Shown: piece by piece, positions 60,946 to 64,000 of the stretch
Layout: every line of letters starts with the position of its first letter
Numbering within the stretch: the stretch's first letter is position 1
Assembly (NCBI GenBank): GCA_019262145.1
Contig: CP076745.1
Coordinates: forward strand, 927,093 to 991,092
Reading direction: 5' to 3'
Origin: Candidatus Methanogranum gryphiswaldense
Lineage (GTDB): Archaea > Thermoplasmatota > Thermoplasmata > Methanomassiliicoccales > Methanomethylophilaceae
Length of the DNA: 64,000 nucleotides
Notes under the pieces: generated by a model
Database searches by the model: none
What the model saw: the letters and a program-made list of their open reading frames with translations, nothing else
What the model was told of the DNA's origin: nothing
Program-made: the position numbers and the translations under genes

Positions 60946-61869
60946 TTATTCTATCGAGACAATCACGATCTTGAAATAAAGTACCTGGTTGTACTTCTCA
61001 CCGACAGTCTTGTAGTCGAATGTGTCTGCTACACCTTCACTACTGGGATCGGTCACAGATGTGATGTAGAAACAGCTTGTTCCGAAATCGACCTTGATCA
61101 TCTGGATCTCAATGTTGCCTGCAGCGTCCTCTCCAACCTTCACATAGTCAGTCACATTGTATGTGAACGTGATGGTGGATGCTGTTGTGCTAGAGACTTC
61201 AAGAGTCACTTTACCGTAATCTCCTTCATAGTTGACATAACTGCTTCCTGCCTCAGGAGAGTAATAGACGGTGACCATTCCGGTCGAAACATCATAGGAA
61301 GATGTCGCTAACCATCCGTACACGGACGTGAAGCTCATGTTGCTTCCAGTTCCGTCAAGGTCCTCGTATATTGCTTCGAATTCGGTAACCGTCATGGTCT
61401 CCGATCTTGCGACTGTTATTGCATTAGAGCAGTCTACGGTACCTGTAGTATCAGGCGCGACGTACCCTTCGCCTACGACTACTGTAACCCAAACAGTATC
61501 CCCGACCTTATGTCCAACGATTGCGTTCTGGAACGCCGCAAGGACATCATCGTCTCCGACCGTGAACTCAAGAACAGCATAGCTCGTCTTGGAATAGTCG
61601 TTTGACTTCTCGATGTTATCATCGTTTCCAATCGACGAGTAGGTGGTATCAAAAACAACAGAGTTTTCTTCTCCGTAGTAGCTGTAGAACGTTCCAACAT
61701 AGTTCACTGTAACAGTGCTACCGTTGTTGACCAAGGAATCATCCTTGACCAAATATTTATCGTAAACACCCGCCCCAATCACGGCACATACGGCCAAAAT
61801 GAAGACGACAAAACACACCTTCATTATTGGGTCTCTGTCCTTCTTGACCTTCCCTTCGTTACCAGTCAT
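60946..61869 (-). CDS. Membrane-anchored FKBP-type isomerase-like protein
   Basis: From ATG 61869 the product is 307 residues. One N-terminal helix (VCFVVFILAVCAVIGAGVYD) anchors it, the rest is outside. The segment STVTVNYVGTFYSYYGEENS...FDTTY and EFTVGDDDVLAAFQNAIVGH-like KVGDTVWVTV match an FKBP domain with a large loop. The C-terminal 150 residues are beta-rich and may hold a second domain. It probably assists folding of secreted proteins such as those at 18875, 33739 and 42075. Several longer starts upstream are in frame. Confidence 0.85.
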   Translation of the reverse strand: MTGNEGKVKKDRDPIMKVCFVVFILAVCAVIGAGVYDKYLVKDDSLVNNGSTVTVNYVGTFYSYYGEENSVVFDTTYSSIGNDDNIEKSNDYSKTSYAVLEFTVGDDDVLAAFQNAIVGHKVGDTVWVTVVVGEGYVAPDTTGTVDCSNAITVARSETMTVTEFEAIYEDLDGTGSNMSFTSVYGWLATSSYDVSTGMVTVYYSPEAGSSYVNYEGDYGKVTLEVSSTTASTITFTYNVTDYVKVGEDAAGNIEIQMIKVDFGTSCFYITSVTDPSSEGVADTFDYKTVGEKYNQVLYFKIVIVSIE

Positions 61870-61978
61870 TGATACCAAGACTCGCAATGTATGTTTAGTA
61901 TATAATTTTGTGCGACTAGCAGGCACCGATATCGCGCACATACAAGGGTTAATCTACTGACATAACTCTTCACTGGGT

Positions 61979-63037
61979 ATGACGATGAAGGATGCTGGTC
62001 ACAGAACTGCCGTCGAGGCAGCACTGAACCACGAGAGATACGAAAGAACACCGGTGAATAATTTCGCCTTAGTGACCGCCGCGAGGAGCGCCGGTATCAA
62101 AGTGGATGATGCCAGATGGCATCCTGAAGTGTCAGCTAGGGTCGCCATTGAATACTCACTGAAGACTCATTCCGATTTCGTGAAACCTGTCCTTGATTCT
62201 CAAATACCTTTTGCCGACCTTGGCATGAAGGTAAGATTTCCTGAAGATGACTACGGGTCGGTAAAATCAGAACTTGTAAAAAATGCTGAGGATATCGACG
62301 GTCTTGCATTTTTCGATCCTACCAAAGCATCGGAATGCCCCAATTTTACAAACGTCATTGTAAAAGGCATCGAAGAGACTGTGAAACAACTCAGGGAAGA
62401 CCTTCATGTCTGCGGACTATCATGGGGGCCCATCAGCACTGCTGGATATCTCATGGGAACTGAGAACATGCTCATGATGACAATGATGGGTGAAGATGAA
62501 ACCGTGAAAAAACTCATCAACAAGACAGCGGATTTTGTCTTGGCACAACAACTAAAGATGATCGACGCAGGTGCCACCTTGATGTGGATGGCCGACCCTA
62601 CCTCTTCTGAGGACTTAATCTCTCCAGATATGTTCACCGATCTTTCCTTCGGACCCATCAAGAAGGTCATAAGCAAGACCAAAGACCAATACGACGTCAG
62701 TGCCTTCCTGCATATTTGTGGAAATACCACTGACATCTTGAAGACCCTTCCGGACACTGGATGCGATTGTTTCAGTTTCGACCACGCCGTGGACATCGGC
62801 AAGGCCAAGAAAATAGCAGGGGAAAACATCGCTCTGATGGGTAACATAGACCCCGTGGGCATGATATTGCAGGGAACGCCAGAACAGATAACCAAGAGAT
62901 GCTATGAGATGATAGATGTCGCAGGACAGAACGGAGGATACATCATAGCTCCTGGATGCGAGACACCGCAGGCTAGTCCTGACGAGAATGTTGCCGCAAT
63001 GGGCCTGGCAGGCATCAACTATTGGAAATACCAATAA
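61979..63037 (+). CDS. MtaA/MtbA-type methylcobamide:CoM methyltransferase
   Basis: These enzymes transfer methyl from a corrinoid protein to coenzyme M for methanogenesis. The 352-residue product belongs to the uroporphyrinogen decarboxylase superfamily and has the zinc site H-x-C in LHICGNTTDILK and the later DTGCDCFSFD cysteine, plus APGCETPQASPDEN, matching methyltransferases rather than HemE. The specific methyl donor (methanol or a methylamine) cannot be told; no corrinoid protein gene is nearby. It lies between the FKBP and thiE genes. Confidence 0.85.
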   Translation: MTMKDAGHRTAVEAALNHERYERTPVNNFALVTAARSAGIKVDDARWHPEVSARVAIEYSLKTHSDFVKPVLDSQIPFADLGMKVRFPEDDYGSVKSELVKNAEDIDGLAFFDPTKASECPNFTNVIVKGIEETVKQLREDLHVCGLSWGPISTAGYLMGTENMLMMTMMGEDETVKKLINKTADFVLAQQLKMIDAGATLMWMADPTSSEDLISPDMFTDLSFGPIKKVISKTKDQYDVSAFLHICGNTTDILKTLPDTGCDCFSFDHAVDIGKAKKIAGENIALMGNIDPVGMILQGTPEQITKRCYEMIDVAGQNGGYIIAPGCETPQASPDENVAAMGLAGINYWKYQ

Positions 63038-63074
63038 GCAACCGTTATACGTTCACACCCCCATGCACTGTGCC

Positions 63075-63704
63075 ATGTTCGACATATACGTGATAACTGA
63101 CAGAGGCCTGTCGCACGGCCGTTCCGAAGCAGAGGTAGCGAGACTTGCCTACGAGGGCGGAGCCGATATCGTTCAACTGAGGATGAAGACAGAAGGCGGA
63201 AAGGAAATGCTCGAACAGGCCAAAGCCATAAAGGAATTGGCCGACGAATATGCCAAATTCTTCATTGTCAATGACAGGGTGGACATAGCCATGCTTTCAG
63301 ATGCGGACGGCGTACATCTTGGACAGAATGATCTTCCAATACAGGAAGCAAGGAAACTTTTGGGCGACGATAAACTGATAGGGGTCTCGGTAAGGAACGT
63401 GGATCAAGCAATAGAGGCGTTCGAGGCCGGTGCCGATTATATTGGGGTCGGTTCAATATTCCAGACTAATACAAAACCCGATGCTTTACAATCCTTGGGA
63501 CTTGATGCATTGTTCGAGATAAGAAACGCTGTGGACATCCCGATCGTTGCCATAGGCGGCATCAACAGAGGGAATATCAAGGATGTCATCAGATCTGGCG
63601 CTGATGCCGCTGCAGTAATTTCAGCCGTCGTAGGTCAGGATGACATATCCGGATCTGTCCATGAATTAAGGGACATGGTCCTAAAGGCGAAGAACAACAT
63701 GTGA
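63075..63704 (+). CDS. thiE: Thiamine-phosphate synthase
   Basis: ThiE couples HMP-pyrophosphate with thiazole phosphate. From ATG 63075 the product is 209 residues with DIYVITDRGLSHGRS, FIVNDRVDIAML, ADGVHLGQNDLP, DYIGVGSIFQTNTK and VAIGGIN. Another ATG at 63063 is four codons upstream. Overlap with the ThiN domain of thiDN suggests redundancy, or use under different conditions. ThiS follows after 17 bases. Confidence 0.93.
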   Translation: MFDIYVITDRGLSHGRSEAEVARLAYEGGADIVQLRMKTEGGKEMLEQAKAIKELADEYAKFFIVNDRVDIAMLSDADGVHLGQNDLPIQEARKLLGDDKLIGVSVRNVDQAIEAFEAGADYIGVGSIFQTNTKPDALQSLGLDALFEIRNAVDIPIVAIGGINRGNIKDVIRSGADAAAVISAVVGQDDISGSVHELRDMVLKAKNNM

Positions 63705-63721
63705 CCCTGGAAGTTTGAGAT

Positions 63722-63916
63722 ATGAAGGTCAATAGCAGATCAATTCAGATAATGGGAGATATGACACTGGCAGAGATACTCGCTTCACAGGGATATGTGA
63801 CATCCAGAATAGCAGTGGAGCTAAATGGCAGGATCATACCGAGATCAGAATATGAAACGACCATTGTATGCGACGACGATTCCATGGAGGTCGTCAGCAT
63901 CGTTGGTGGTGGATGA
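63722..63916 (+). CDS. thiS: Sulfur carrier protein ThiS
   Basis: The 64-residue product has a ubiquitin-like fold, with LAEILASQGYV and RIAVELNGRIIP, and ends VSIVGGG with the glycines needed for adenylation and thiocarboxylation. It donates sulfur for thiazole synthesis. Its TGA overlaps the next ATG (TGATG), which supports coupled translation with thiF. Confidence 0.92.
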   Translation: MKVNSRSIQIMGDMTLAEILASQGYVTSRIAVELNGRIIPRSEYETTIVCDDDSMEVVSIVGGG

Positions 63917-64000
63917 TGAGAATAACCGTCAACGGAACATCGATTGAGATCGAACCGTGCACCGTATTCCAACTGAGGGATGGGTCGCACAAAGGTACCG
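63916..64000 (+). CDS. thiF: ThiF-type adenylyltransferase, partial (runs off window)
   Basis: The visible first 28 residues begin MRITVNGTSIEIEPCTVFQL followed by RDGSHK, matching the short ThiS-like N-terminal segment of one ThiF subfamily (the thiF_fam2 type of Clostridium). The catalytic part lies outside the window. It would adenylate ThiS at its terminal glycine. The ATG overlaps the thiS stop. Confidence 0.75.
   Translation, partial: MRITVNGTSIEIEPCTVFQLRDGSHKGT

Noticed and set aside
1-64000. CRISPR array, rRNA genes or prophage
   Set aside because: No regularly spaced identical repeats, no rRNA-like stretch and no phage structural genes are seen; the three dispersed repeats are unevenly spaced and degenerate.

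Overview
The window reads as a chromosomal stretch of a methanogenic archaeon, most likely of the order Methanomassiliicoccales (inference). Supporting signs: the ribosome-recycling ATPase ABCE1, a type II methionine aminopeptidase, a ThiD-ThiN fusion, a corrinoid:coenzyme M type methyltransferase, archaeal TATA boxes about 25 bases before leaderless or short-leader starts, and adhesin-like surface proteins (BspA leucine-rich repeats, InlB-type repeats) typical of gut lineages. The stop codons I could read in more than 60 predicted genes are TGA or TAA, never TAG. That is the pattern expected where TAG is reserved for pyrrolysine, and one gene (sugar O-acetyltransferase, 45130-45687) carries a single in-frame TAG.

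Layout. 0-12.6 kb: MATE exporter, ABCE1, PHP phosphoesterase, CDF and MFS transporters, cobalamin adenosyltransferase, cysteine synthase, a TatD-type hydrolase, a ThiF/TcdA-type E1 enzyme, homoserine O-acyltransferase (MetA) and RidA. 12.6-15.4 kb: a radical SAM/SPASM enzyme directly behind a small gene for a 98-residue protein with ten cysteines near its C-terminus. This looks like an undescribed ribosomal peptide (RiPP) system and is the strongest candidate for something new. 15.4-21.3 kb: mixed small genes, an MFS exporter beside a triple zinc-ribbon protein, an InlB-type surface protein and a DMT transporter. 21.4-23.9 kb: a TusA/DsrE/TusB/TusC-like sulfur-relay operon followed by a DoxX-like membrane protein. 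24-31.6 kb: membrane proteins, a DUF3800 protein, MFS plus TetR with palindromic operators, a tiny divergent peptide gene and a GMC oxidoreductase.

31.6-37 kb is an accessory, gene-poor region. It holds two inverted copies of a promoter-bearing unit, three degenerate copies of a 170-base dispersed repeat, a BspA-like surface protein, MetAP and a tRNA-Arg(CCT). A 28-base copy of the tRNA 3' end lies inverted next to the third repeat, which suggests past integration or rearrangement at the tRNA.

37-49.7 kb: FKBP/SlyD-type isomerase, tRNA-Thr(TGT), an asparagine-synthetase-like enzyme fused to a RelB/DinJ-like tail, a Sel1-repeat protein, a large repeated surface protein, the TAG-containing acetyltransferase, a DbpA-type RNA helicase and an ACT-domain protein. 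49.7-57 kb: arginine biosynthesis as two divergent clusters, argC-argJ-argB-argD on the minus strand and argG-argH on the plus strand. 57-64 kb: MetY, which together with MetA and cysteine synthase completes a sulfur amino acid route through O-acetylhomoserine; a membrane-anchored FKBP; the methyltransferase; and thiamine genes thiDN, thiE, thiS and the beginning of thiF.
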